Source: Wolbachia endosymbiont of Tyrophagus putrescentiae (GTDB taxonomy: Bacteria > Pseudomonadota > Alphaproteobacteria > Rickettsiales > Anaplasmataceae). Taken from it: a DNA stretch of 64,000 nt. Position 1 is the first letter of the stretch. The number at the start of each line of letters is the position of its first letter. The position numbers were made by a program, and so were the translations under genes. The notes under the pieces were generated by a model. It was not told where the DNA came from and did no database searches. It saw only the letters and a program-made list of their open reading frames with translations. This document shows positions 45,032 through 55,700 of the stretch, in pieces. The stretch lies in NCBI GenBank assembly GCA_030441635.1, contig JAUEMM010000004.1:35566-99565 (forward strand), in the 5' to 3' direction.

Positions 45032-47498
45032 AACTAAACTATCATTATTAATAATTGCAGTATTTTTGTTGAATATAGATTTTTTGCTTTCATATCCTGC
45101 TTTTGCAACTGATGCTTTTGTTAATGGTGGTGAAAGTGCAAAATTTGCTAGCAGAATGAATTCAACAGGTAGCTTCAGCCGTGCTTCTAATCCAGAATGT
45201 AAAGTTTTTTCTACTACTGCAGTTCTTGCTGCAATACCTATTATAATTGGTATGGTATGGACAGGAATAACTTTGCTTGTTTCTTCTCTTGGTCTTTTTA
45301 CTGCCATAGTTATTGCAGGGATGATTGCTGCATTTGTAGTGGTTTGGAAAACTGTTGGCGCATTTATAGTGTGTAACCATAGTTTTGTAAAGCATCCAGT
45401 TATACGTGATCAGGACGGAAAAAAGAAAGATTTTTTATTCAAAGATAATCAGTCTACAAGTAAAAGAGAAGAGTACGTCAAATGTGTCAATAAAAATTAT
45501 CAGACAGAAGATGAGTATTTAAAATGCTTAGGTAACGGATCGGTAGATGAAGGAAGGAAGATAGGGAAAGATATTTTAAATTTTACTGATAGCCAGCCAA
45601 CAGAAGAATATTATTGGCCGAAAAACAGTACTCAGTACAGTGATTACATAGAAGTTTGCTTTAGGAATCCTTTAACATTTGGAAGTGTCCTTAGTGAAAT
45701 TAGTGAATTTGATATAAGAGAAAAAGAGTTCGAATATGTAACTAAAAGTATATGGCCGCGTGTTGATGGTGGTCTTGGCTGTAAGGTTCTAAAGGCTGGG
45801 GAAAGCGCTAGTATATATAGTGCAACATTTAAAGCAGTGAAAAAAGTGGGTAGGTTATGTGTAGAGCTAGATAGCATTAAAGGTGTTGGAACTGTTTGGC
45901 CACGAGGAGTTAATATAGGTTGTACAGATTTGCCTCCTGAGCCTCAAGCTCCTATGTGTGAAAAGTCTATAATGAAATTTAAAAACAAGAATACTGGTAC
46001 AATTAAAGAAGTTTCTTTGAGCAGTCAGGAGGATTATAAAACTGTGATAAGAAAACGTGAAAAAGACGGGTACCTTTTTCAAGGTTATAATAATAAAGGA
46101 TGTTTTGGAAGTTATGTTTCAGGGGCTTGCTATGACCAAGCCGGTACTCAGTCATTATCTCCTCTTCCTATTACCTCTATGGTAGTGCAATGTGTAAAGG
46201 AATCATTGGATAATTTGGTTGCAGGCAGAGGATCACCAGATGGTAAAAGCTTTCTCTCTGTAGCGCAGAAAAGGCTTAAAGCTACTGTAACTGTTGTTTT
46301 AGTTCTAGCTCTGATGCTATTTGCTATGAAAGCGATTTCTGGGGGAGTGCGTAACCCACAAGAGGTATACATGTTAATAATTAAGTTTGCCTTTGTGGTA
46401 TATTTGACTACTGGCAATGCTATGTCTCATTACTACGGGGAGCTAACACGTTTATCGAATGGTTTATCAGAAATAGTATTGAAAGCATCATCTGAAAGTA
46501 AAAATATATGTAATTATGAAGCAAAAAGTTATAACGAGGATTTTGCTTACCTTGCCCCTTGGGATAGGCTTGATTGTAGGTTATTGTTTTATTTGGGTGC
46601 TCCTCTAGAAGGAGTTGGTGGAAAAATTGGTACAGGAGGTGTAGCAACATTAACAGTTTTATTTGGTGCAGCTCCTGCATTGCTAGTGGCAGGTTCAATT
46701 TTTGGAATTATTTTTGCCGGCGGACAGATTTTAATAGCATTAGTTGCTATATTGATGGGATTTTTGATGATGGCGGTTGTTTTATGGATATGTTATGTCT
46801 TTATATTATCCTTGATTGCTTTGAGCGTAATTGTTATTTTATCGCCACTATTTATTCCTATGATTTTATTTCAAGCTACAAAAGGATATTTTGATGGATG
46901 GCTTAGAGAATTGATTACATATAGTTTATATCCTGTTATTCTTTTCTCGTTTTTATCTTTTATGTTTGTAGCATGTGATAAAATTTTCTATAAGGGTCTA
47001 AGTTTTGAGAAAGAGAATTTGACAATATTTGACCAAAAAAAGCAGTGGTTTAAGTTAAAAGGTAATGGGTGTGAAAGTAATCCGAATACTCTTGCGTGTG
47101 CTTTACAAAATTATACCTTTGTGAAAGGTAGTATTCTTGGCTTGTTTGACTTTACATATATAGAATTTGAAGATTCTCTTGTTGGAGAGCTATTAAAGCT
47201 ATCTCTAATACTACTTCTCTTCTATCATTTTTTAAATGTTCTTCCTCAAATGGCTGCTGAGCTTGCAGGTAATCATAGAGCGGCATTAGGGTCAGGTAGT
47301 ACTCCTGGGCAACTAGTAGGTAAGGCTATTTCTGCGGCTCAAATGGCAGCCGGTGGTACTGCTTCAATAGCCGGTGCTGTTGCTAGAAAAATTGGAGGTG
47401 CTAGTTCTAAAGGTGGAGGTGGTGATTCTAAAGGTGAGAGTGGCGGTGGAGGAAAGTCTGATGGAGGATCCTCTGAAAGTATAAAACCTAAGTCTTAA
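45024..47498 (+). CDS. virB6: VirB6-family T4SS protein 1
   Basis: An 824-residue TrbL/VirB6 channel protein. It has a signal peptide ending SYPAFA near residue 29, then two helices at about 64-115. A large hydrophilic, Cys-containing domain follows (about 116-415), then the VirB6 membrane core (about 418-740), with the typical region LSLIALSVIVILSPLFIPMI and GYFDGWLRELI. The C-terminal tail is a Gly/Ser/Lys-rich low-complexity segment. Unlike its three paralogues it has a type I rather than lipoprotein signal. It overlaps virB4. Confidence 0.93.
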   Translation: MFKTKLSLLIIAVFLLNIDFLLSYPAFATDAFVNGGESAKFASRMNSTGSFSRASNPECKVFSTTAVLAAIPIIIGMVWTGITLLVSSLGLFTAIVIAGMIAAFVVVWKTVGAFIVCNHSFVKHPVIRDQDGKKKDFLFKDNQSTSKREEYVKCVNKNYQTEDEYLKCLGNGSVDEGRKIGKDILNFTDSQPTEEYYWPKNSTQYSDYIEVCFRNPLTFGSVLSEISEFDIREKEFEYVTKSIWPRVDGGLGCKVLKAGESASIYSATFKAVKKVGRLCVELDSIKGVGTVWPRGVNIGCTDLPPEPQAPMCEKSIMKFKNKNTGTIKEVSLSSQEDYKTVIRKREKDGYLFQGYNNKGCFGSYVSGACYDQAGTQSLSPLPITSMVVQCVKESLDNLVAGRGSPDGKSFLSVAQKRLKATVTVVLVLALMLFAMKAISGGVRNPQEVYMLIIKFAFVVYLTTGNAMSHYYGELTRLSNGLSEIVLKASSESKNICNYEAKSYNEDFAYLAPWDRLDCRLLFYLGAPLEGVGGKIGTGGVATLTVLFGAAPALLVAGSIFGIIFAGGQILIALVAILMGFLMMAVVLWICYVFILSLIALSVIVILSPLFIPMILFQATKGYFDGWLRELITYSLYPVILFSFLSFMFVACDKIFYKGLSFEKENLTIFDQKKQWFKLKGNGCESNPNTLACALQNYTFVKGSILGLFDFTYIEFEDSLVGELLKLSLILLLFYHFLNVLPQMAAELAGNHRAALGSGSTPGQLVGKAISAAQMAAGGTASIAGAVARKIGGASSKGGGGDSKGESGGGGKSDGGSSESIKPKS

Positions 47499-47503
47499 TA
47501 ATT

Positions 47504-49798
47504 ATGCTAAGGTTTTTGTTAATAATCTCACTTTTTGCTCTATCGGGTTGTGATGGTTGTATACAGCCGCAAGATATAGGGGTGCGTGAAAAATTAGAAG
47601 TGGTTTTAGCCAAAAAACAAGAGTGGATTAACTCAGGTGTTGAAATATCAGGTAGGGCAAAAGTAACAGACATTAATATAGTACCTACTGAGCTTAATTT
47701 TTGTTCTGAAGGAGGTGTGATAAATAAAGATTTTCTTGTAAAACCAGGCATGTCATCTTATGCATTACCGTTTGATCTAAGGAGTGGGGATAAGATTAGT
47801 TTTAGTGTTATTGGGAGTAAAATATGTAAAAGTGATGATGGAAAAACAAGACACATAAAAATTGATGAGAGTTGTAGTAAACAAGAAAAGGAGTATGTTG
47901 CGAAAATACTAAATAAAGAGGATTGTAGCGATGGTGTATGTCCTAATAAGTATTTAGTGGGTTATGCTGAGTGGTTAAATGGTAAAGAATATTGGTCAAT
48001 TAATGAAGAAGAAGAAAAGAAGAGTGTGGAAGGTGCTATTAAACTAGATTGCAGTGAACTTCGTAGTGTAGCTGATAAAATAGATACATATCTTTTGAAT
48101 ACTGTGTGTGGAAAAATATGTAGTACTGGGGAGTCTGATTGTATACAAGTTGAATCTTTTACTGGGAAGGAGAAATTAATAGAAAACCTTAAAAGTGTTA
48201 AAAATCAAGAGGATGGTGAAAAAATAGCTACGGCAGTGAAAGAATTGAGTGAAGAAATGAAGAGTTATATTCCATTACTAAGTGTTGAATTAAAAGATGA
48301 AAGTTTTGAACATATAGATGGTATACGAACTAATTATGATCATGGAATTAGAGGGAATTATTCTAGGAGTGAAAAATTAGTTTTTAATTTAGTCAATTAT
48401 GGCAAGGGTGGTTACAATATTAGAGTAACGAAGACTATAAATCCAGATAACAGTTTGTATATACATGTTGCAAATGACCTTCCAGGGCATAAGCCTGGTA
48501 GTTCAGAAGATATATCTGTAGATATTAGTAGAGTGAATGATGTTGAGTACATTGATAAAATAGTAAAGCAACTCAATGAAAGAGCAGGTACAATATATTA
48601 TGGCATAAAAGACCACGGCTGTGGCTATAAAAATCAGGGTCAATTTGCTATTTATGTAAGAACTAAAAGTCCGCCTGTAAAAACCTTTAGTTCTATATAT
48701 AATTTTTTTGATAAAGCAGTAAAAGAAGCATTTTTTGGTTCTAATTATAAAGGGTCTAAAATCAATAATAGTGAATTTTTTGATGCTGGGGATAGTCCAA
48801 CAAGACGACTTTATGAAAGTTTTATAGCATCGAACAGAACAACCACTATTAGGTCTACAATAGTAGCACTGTTAACACTGTATATAGTTCTGTATACACT
48901 CTACTATTTCTTTGGCTTATCACACATTTCTATATATGATTTTTTGATTATATGTATAAGAATAGGGATAATAGCTCAATTGTTGCGAGATAGTAGTTGG
49001 AATTTTTTCTATAATAATGCATTTTCTCTATTTGTTAATGCTCCAACTCAGTTAATGGAAATAGCTAATTTTAGGGGTGGTAATGCAAATGTTTTCGAGT
49101 TTTTAGATTTACCATTAAATAGATTTTTATCATGGCATTCAGTATTAGTAATGGTATCCCTTATATTTTATGGTCCTTTGGGTATTGTAGCTTTTTGTCT
49201 AATGATTTGGGGTATAATAATGGTGTCATTATCTATTTTTAATGCTTTATTTTCTTTTATTACATCTGTTGCAATAATTGCTTTGCTGCTTTCTTTGGCT
49301 CCTTTATTTATAATTTGCGTTTTATTTCAATATACTAGACGAATATTTTTAGAGTGGATTAAGTATTTGGCAAAGTTTGCACTTCATCCAGTTGTGCTTT
49401 TAATTTTTATTTCGTTGATAAGTCAAATGATGGATTATATAGTATATTCAGTTTTGAATATTGAGGTTTGCAGTAAGTGTGTGATTGAAATTGATCTAAA
49501 GATCATAAAACCTTGTATTTTTTATGCTTTTGCTCCTAAATACATGCCTAATATTGCTGCTATTATAGCTTTTATTATTTTAGGTCACGCTATGAAAGCT
49601 GTAGTCAATGCTTCTTCGGAAATATCTGACACGTTGTTTGGTTCTTATGTACAAGATGATCCTGGCAAGGAATACAAGCAGACTATATTAGGAATTGCTG
49701 GTTTTGATGATGAAAGTAAAGCAAGGAGAGGTGATGGTCCTGCTCAATCTGCTAGACGTCAAACTCCTCAGATACCTAATAGGCCAAGTGGGAGTTGA
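47504..49798 (+). CDS. virB6: VirB6-family T4SS protein 2, lipobox-bearing
   Basis: A 764-residue paralogue. The first 16 residues are a lipoprotein signal ending in lipobox LSGC (C16). Residues 17-445 are a hydrophilic domain with many cysteines and the motif SGDKI...C (95-108). From about 446 the VirB6 core begins, with seven or so helices, including LLLSLAPLFIICVLFQYTRRIFLEW. The C-terminus is a short polar tail (RRQTPQIPNRPSG). It follows virB6-1 by five bases. Confidence 0.93.
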   Translation: MLRFLLIISLFALSGCDGCIQPQDIGVREKLEVVLAKKQEWINSGVEISGRAKVTDINIVPTELNFCSEGGVINKDFLVKPGMSSYALPFDLRSGDKISFSVIGSKICKSDDGKTRHIKIDESCSKQEKEYVAKILNKEDCSDGVCPNKYLVGYAEWLNGKEYWSINEEEEKKSVEGAIKLDCSELRSVADKIDTYLLNTVCGKICSTGESDCIQVESFTGKEKLIENLKSVKNQEDGEKIATAVKELSEEMKSYIPLLSVELKDESFEHIDGIRTNYDHGIRGNYSRSEKLVFNLVNYGKGGYNIRVTKTINPDNSLYIHVANDLPGHKPGSSEDISVDISRVNDVEYIDKIVKQLNERAGTIYYGIKDHGCGYKNQGQFAIYVRTKSPPVKTFSSIYNFFDKAVKEAFFGSNYKGSKINNSEFFDAGDSPTRRLYESFIASNRTTTIRSTIVALLTLYIVLYTLYYFFGLSHISIYDFLIICIRIGIIAQLLRDSSWNFFYNNAFSLFVNAPTQLMEIANFRGGNANVFEFLDLPLNRFLSWHSVLVMVSLIFYGPLGIVAFCLMIWGIIMVSLSIFNALFSFITSVAIIALLLSLAPLFIICVLFQYTRRIFLEWIKYLAKFALHPVVLLIFISLISQMMDYIVYSVLNIEVCSKCVIEIDLKIIKPCIFYAFAPKYMPNIAAIIAFIILGHAMKAVVNASSEISDTLFGSYVQDDPGKEYKQTILGIAGFDDESKARRGDGPAQSARRQTPQIPNRPSGS

Positions 49799-49802
49799 AA
49801 GT

Positions 49803-52739
49803 ATGACTGATAAAAGACTACTGTTGCTAATATTATGTTTTGTAATAACTAGCTGCACTATGGATTGTGTTGAGCCTGGGTTGCAGAGCAGAAATACTAA
49901 TGTAAATGTTGACGTACCAGTGGGAAAAAATGATAATAATATCATAAATCATCAAGGCAAAAGGATTAATTGGATTGATTCAGATCAAGTGATAGGTAAA
50001 GGTGAAAAAATAAAGTTTACTATTGATGGATCAATCAATTTTTGTCCTTATAAGAAGGATATAAATCCAGTAGAGGTCTTAGTCCCTGCTGTGTTTTGTT
50101 CTGATGGCTCATTGCCAGATTACGGATTAGCTGAACATATTGATGGTGATAAATTAACAAATAAGTTTGGTCTTGATGGACAAGAGTTATGTAGAGGTAA
50201 AGGATTCGTTCAAAGTGGAAAATCGAGTAATAGACGCTATGTTGATGCTAAAATTAAAGTTAATCCTGGGGATAAACTAATCTTTCATTTAGTGCCAAGA
50301 CGTATGGCTATTGATTGTAAGAAATTAAAGTATGTAACTTTGGACGGTAATTTATATAAAACTAGCGAGATCAATGAGCAAAACAAAGCTACTCCACAAG
50401 ATATATGTAGAGGAGGAGATTTTTATGATAATAAGAGAAAAAAAGAAAGTTTTCCTTTATTAGAGAAAAATAAAATTGGAAATGCGAGCTCTTATGATAT
50501 TTTAGTTGGAAATGGGTATACTCCCTATGACAATAAGGTGTATTTTAATGTTGATAAAAAAATTTCGTGGATGGATGGTGCATTATTGGATTTACGTCGC
50601 ACCAAAGTTGGCCTAGATCAAGATGAGGAAGATGAGAAGAAAAAATATTCTGCTTATGAGTTAAATTGCTACCTACAAAACATATGTTACAATCTAAATA
50701 CAGATAAACAAAGAGATAACTGCGTCTCCTCGATAAGGTACGAAAAGTATGAGAAAGAAGGTAAGTGTGACATGTATTCTTACTTTAAGAGGCTTGAAAG
50801 CAAGAGGGAAAGTGTATCATTAGATGAAAATAATAACCAGAAAGCTTGGGCTGAGGCTCTTGTAGCAAAAATTGCTTCTAGTATTGATTATCACAATACT
50901 CCTGAAGACGATAGATTTGATGTGCAAGATGAAGCTCAGGGTGCTCAATGTCTTCCTGAATCGGAAGGAAATAAAAAGTGTTCGAAAATAACTAGTAAGA
51001 ATTTTAAGGATTTTTCTTTACAATTAGGTCATGAATACACAGTAGATAATGTGCAACCTGGTAGCGGTGTTATGCTAGCAATAGCAGGTTATGGTAACTA
51101 TCGTAATATGCGTGGTGGCTATTATGTTAAGGTAGAGAAATCTTGTAAATTTTCCAATGGTGAGAAACTTTATCTTTATTTTGGAGATGAATTTCCTGAC
51201 AGTAATACCCCTATTTCTGACTTTTATGAAGTAAAAAATATAGATGAAGGAACTAGAAATTTGGGTAAAATTAAGCTAACGAAAGATTCTGGTATGTACG
51301 TCATAGATGGAGAAGGCTTAAATGATGATCAATCCAAAAAAGTATATTTTGGCATTGATATGACAAACATCCATAAGGAAGATATTGTAGATGAGGATGG
51401 AAAGTACCATCAAGATAATAAATACACTGTGAGTCTATTTGTGAATAAAAAAGTTAATGATTTCATTTCATCAACTGTAAATATGATATTTGAATATATA
51501 GCACCAGAAAGAACAAACAGTAATGTTAACAATACAAATGTTGAGGGTAGTACTGTTGGAGGTACTGTTAAAGATTTATATGAAGGATATAGGAAGGGTC
51601 TAATACAGGGAGTAAGGGCACTACTAATCTTATATGTTATATTTTCTGTTATGGGTTACATGTTAGGAATGTTACAGTTAAGTAAGTATGATTTTATTGT
51701 AAGAATGATAAAAATAGCGTTTGTAGCTCTAGTTTTCAGTGATAGAAGTTGGGAGATTTTTGGTGAAAAGTTGTCTATGCTTTTTATTGGTGGAAGTAAT
51801 TATTTAGTTAATAGTTTTGCTGGTTATGTTGGAGAGGGAGGTAAAAATTTTGCATTCTTAGATTTAACAGTAGGGGTGTTATTTACAGGAGAGACGTGGC
51901 TGAAATTTTTATCGCTTATGCTTGCTGGTCCATTTGGCTTTATGGCATTTTTGGTAATACTTTATGCTACAGGTGTGTTTTTAAAATGTATACTTTCTGC
52001 AATACTAAGATATGTAATAGCAGTTGTTCTGTGTGGGTTTTTACTTTCATTGACACCTTTATTTATTGCGTTTCTTTTGTTTCAACAAACCAAGAGTTTG
52101 TTTGATGGTTGGATAAAGACACTTGCTCATATTGCAGTGCAGCCAGTAATTTTATTTTCATCTTTATCACTTTTAAATCAGTTGATGTATTCAGTGTTGT
52201 ATAATCTCACTAATTTTTCTGCGTGTTATCAGTGTTTGATTAGCATAGATTTACAAGGGTATGATTTTTGTATTATGAAGTCAATATTACCTCTTGGGTA
52301 TGGCGCTGGCACTGGGGTAGATGTTGCACTAGATAATGGAGTAAAAGGTGGCGGGTACTTTGCAGCACTACCTATTGATTTAGTTCAAGTATTTATATAT
52401 CTAATAATTGCAAGTGCAATGGAGACCTTTGCATATGCATCAGAAAGTATTGCACAACAGATTTTCAGTTCTGGTTGGGGAGTTGTAGGTAGTGTAAGTC
52501 GAGTTGCTAGTGGAATATCTCAAGGTGCTTTATCAACTATCGGACTTGATGATGAGACCCAAAGGATGATAAGCAGAGTCAAAGGAATGGGACATAGAAG
52601 TTCGGCTAATTTGGTATTTAAAGGTCAAACTTCACGAGATAAAGGTGATCCTAAATCAGATAAAAGTTCCGAACCCGAGAAACGAGGGAGCTCTGAGAAA
52701 TTAACTCTCCACAATGAAAAGAAAGGTGATGATATGTGA
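49803..52739 (+). CDS. virB6: VirB6-family T4SS protein 3, lipobox-bearing
   Basis: 978 residues from ATG 49803. A start at 49695 would extend 36 codons into virB6-2 and would bury the signal peptide. The signal LLLLILCFVITSC ends in lipobox ITSC (C18). The ectodomain (about 19-600) has many cysteines and the W57...GEKI...C81 motif. The VirB6 core begins near residue 606 and includes LCGFLLSLTPLFIAFLLF and SLFDGWIKTLAH. The C-terminal about 80 residues are polar and charged (GDPKSDKSSEPEKRGSSEK). It overlaps nothing; virB6-4 starts 55 bases after its stop. Confidence 0.92.
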   Translation: MTDKRLLLLILCFVITSCTMDCVEPGLQSRNTNVNVDVPVGKNDNNIINHQGKRINWIDSDQVIGKGEKIKFTIDGSINFCPYKKDINPVEVLVPAVFCSDGSLPDYGLAEHIDGDKLTNKFGLDGQELCRGKGFVQSGKSSNRRYVDAKIKVNPGDKLIFHLVPRRMAIDCKKLKYVTLDGNLYKTSEINEQNKATPQDICRGGDFYDNKRKKESFPLLEKNKIGNASSYDILVGNGYTPYDNKVYFNVDKKISWMDGALLDLRRTKVGLDQDEEDEKKKYSAYELNCYLQNICYNLNTDKQRDNCVSSIRYEKYEKEGKCDMYSYFKRLESKRESVSLDENNNQKAWAEALVAKIASSIDYHNTPEDDRFDVQDEAQGAQCLPESEGNKKCSKITSKNFKDFSLQLGHEYTVDNVQPGSGVMLAIAGYGNYRNMRGGYYVKVEKSCKFSNGEKLYLYFGDEFPDSNTPISDFYEVKNIDEGTRNLGKIKLTKDSGMYVIDGEGLNDDQSKKVYFGIDMTNIHKEDIVDEDGKYHQDNKYTVSLFVNKKVNDFISSTVNMIFEYIAPERTNSNVNNTNVEGSTVGGTVKDLYEGYRKGLIQGVRALLILYVIFSVMGYMLGMLQLSKYDFIVRMIKIAFVALVFSDRSWEIFGEKLSMLFIGGSNYLVNSFAGYVGEGGKNFAFLDLTVGVLFTGETWLKFLSLMLAGPFGFMAFLVILYATGVFLKCILSAILRYVIAVVLCGFLLSLTPLFIAFLLFQQTKSLFDGWIKTLAHIAVQPVILFSSLSLLNQLMYSVLYNLTNFSACYQCLISIDLQGYDFCIMKSILPLGYGAGTGVDVALDNGVKGGGYFAALPIDLVQVFIYLIIASAMETFAYASESIAQQIFSSGWGVVGSVSRVASGISQGALSTIGLDDETQRMISRVKGMGHRSSANLVFKGQTSRDKGDPKSDKSSEPEKRGSSEKLTLHNEKKGDDM

Positions 52740-52794
52740 TGAAAATATATTTGAAGTAAAATTTAGAAATTTTATATGTAGAGAAGATGTGAGT

Positions 52795-55700
52795 ATGCAG
52801 TCGCGTTTAAGCAAAAATTGGTTTAGAGTATTACTTTTTACAACTTATTTATTAGTAGTGGGTTGTAGTCTGGGCGAGATGCCTTTTCCAAGATGTATAT
52901 CTGCTGACTATTTTGGTCCTAAGCCTGTAGCAGTTAGTGCTCATTTTGACAGTGATAATATAGAAGAATTTACTGCAAGAGATGGGGCGTTTATAGATCC
53001 TGAAACTAGTGAGCTGAGTTTTGGGTTTCAATCTAATCAAGTGGTAAGATGGAAAGATACAGGATTAGAAACTAATGGAGATGATTTAGTAGTCAGAATA
53101 AATGGTGCATGGGCATCGTGGGCTCAGGATAATGCTAGAGAATCAAAATCAAATAATTTAAATCTCGAGAAGCTGGAGCAATTGAGATATGAAGTTAAGT
53201 TTGAAAATAGGGGGGAAGATAATAAAATACCGGGATTTGATTTGATTTGTAGTGATTATAGTAAAAGTAAAGGAAGAATATCAAGTCGTGGTAGTTGTAC
53301 TGTAAATTGTGATAATATTGAAGAGAATAGTAGCGATACAGGATTACGAGGTGCTCCATGCTGGTTTACAAATGGTTATGGTGCTTATTTCTTATTTAAA
53401 AGGCCTGGTGATTCAGATCCAAATGATACCCTAGAGCACATGCGTTATCCTATATCTCCAACAATACACCTAGGTTATAAGTCTGTTGCAGAAGGTGGAG
53501 ACGGAGTTTTTAAATTACGCAACAGTGATACAAAAATGCAAGATAATAACTGTAACATTATCAAATTAGAAAAAGGCTGGAGAATATATGTCAAAATATT
53601 AGATAGATATTATTTTGATAATGTTGGTGGTTATGCTTTTGAGTTTTTAAGTGGAGTTAATAAGCCTGGTGGTGGTACAATTTTTGATTACATTTATAAT
53701 TATTTAAAATGCACTTTGTTGATTCATAAAAAAGAAAGCTGCCCTAATAGTGATAACAATCTTGGTGTTGCACAAGAAATGTTTAAAAATATAGCAGAAA
53801 AAAATACAAGCTTTCATAACTTTGTAATTTCTTTACTGATCCTATTTTTAGTGATTTCATCACTTCTATACCTTTTTGGTATGATTCAAGAAACTAAGCA
53901 AGATTTACTTATTAGAATGATGAAATTTACATTAGTGGTAGTGCTGATATCTCCTGGTAGTTTCGAATTTTTTTATAATCACTTTCTCATTTTGTTTGTT
54001 GATGGTCTTGAGTATCTGATAAAAGTGATTGCTAATTTCTCTCCTAATGCGAATACTAATACATTATTCAGCTTTATGGAGAATATGTGGGATAAATTCT
54101 TTGCTTACTCAGTTTGGAAAAAGCTTGCAGCATTCTTTTTCTATCAACCGTTTACAAGTCTTCTCATGGTGCCAACTATCCTTATAGGAATTATTTTATA
54201 CTTCTTACTGTGTTTATATGCTTTTGTGATCTTTCTTTCTGGTTTTGTTGGCGTAGCTTTTTTGATTGCCATAATGCCACTGTTCTTCATTTCTATTTTG
54301 TTTTCTCAATTGAGGAGTCTTTTTGAAGGCTGGATAAAATTCTGTATGAGTTTTTGCTTTAAGTCAATAATGATATTTGCTCTATTATCGATGTTGGGTG
54401 CACTTATAATGGACGTATTTTATAAGCAATTAGGTTTTACTATTTGTTATAATAAATGGCTGGAAGTAAGAATACCGTTATTACTTAACAAAAAGTTCTT
54501 TGCCTGGACTCCAGCGCAAATTTTTGTTCCATATACTTTTGGCTCTGTTACCCCTTCTAATATAGACAAGAATGTAATGGGTGCAGAAAATGTAGGCAAC
54601 GCTCAAGGTTCGTTAAAATTTACTGGTGGGGCTGGATATATTCCTATTCCTCCTAGTTATATAAACAAGGGATTTCGATATATAGATTATCCTTTCTTTA
54701 ATCCTTTTCCTGATGCTGATCATTATATAGAGAAGGGTGATATTGTAATTAATAAATCATGTGATGAGAACTTGAAAGATCTTGCACGTCTAGCAAATAG
54801 CTTATCGCATACATTAGAAAAGTTAGAAGTGCAGTTACTTATTAGTAATATAGAAGGAAAAATAGGGGAGTGGTGTAAGATAAGAGGTGGTGGCGTATGT
54901 AATAAATATAAACAAGTAATAGGGGAATATAGGAATAAAATTTTAGATCTTAATTTAAAGAGGGGAGTAGTATCTCTGGTGAGAGAATTGATAGAAAATA
55001 ATCCAAACTGTCAACTGATAGATTTTCATGAAAACTATCAGGACAATAGTGATTATCAAAGAGTGCAGGATATAAAGAGAGGTGATTTACTTGATTTAAA
55101 AGGAATATTTATCTTCTTCTTGTTATCATTTTTAATGTTTTCTTTGCGCGAACTTGTACAAGAATTGGGTTCAAATTTTGCTGGTGGAGGATATAGCGTT
55201 TACACAATATCCAGTATGTATAGAAACGGTGGTATATTATCTCAAGTTTCTTTACCAGGATGGCTTTCAAGAAAACTTTTCAATACAGAGGATGCGAGGT
55301 TAATGCACCTTGTTTCTTTACCTAAAGATTTAATACAAAATGGATTACATGCTGGAATAGAGTCTATGGGTAGGGGTATAAACAAGTTGGTAGGTGAAAG
55401 AATATTGCCTACATCGATTAAAAAAGTGGTTGGAGTTGGTATCGATGCAACGAAACTTATCACTTCACCTGAAAATGACATTCCTGAGCTTGAGGACAGA
55501 ATTTTTAAAGCATTTAAAGTTGATCCAGATAATATCACTTACAGGAAATTTGATAAATACTTAAATTATTATAAAGGTTATGTAGGATCACATCTAGGCT
55601 ATACGCTTAAAGATGCTATGGAATTTAGTTTAGAGCATGGTATGAATTCTATTACGAAAGAAAGTAAAAAAGACAAACTTAAGCTTTATACAGGGGAAGT

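Noticed and set aside
49695-49802. Longer N-terminus of virB6-3 beginning at 49695
   Set aside because: It would overlap virB6-2 by over 100 bases and place the lipoprotein signal 36 residues inside; ATG 49803 is far better.
52714-52794. Longer N-terminus of virB6-4 beginning at 52714
   Set aside because: The first 27 residues are hydrophilic and would precede the lipobox signal; ATG 52795 fits a lipoprotein.
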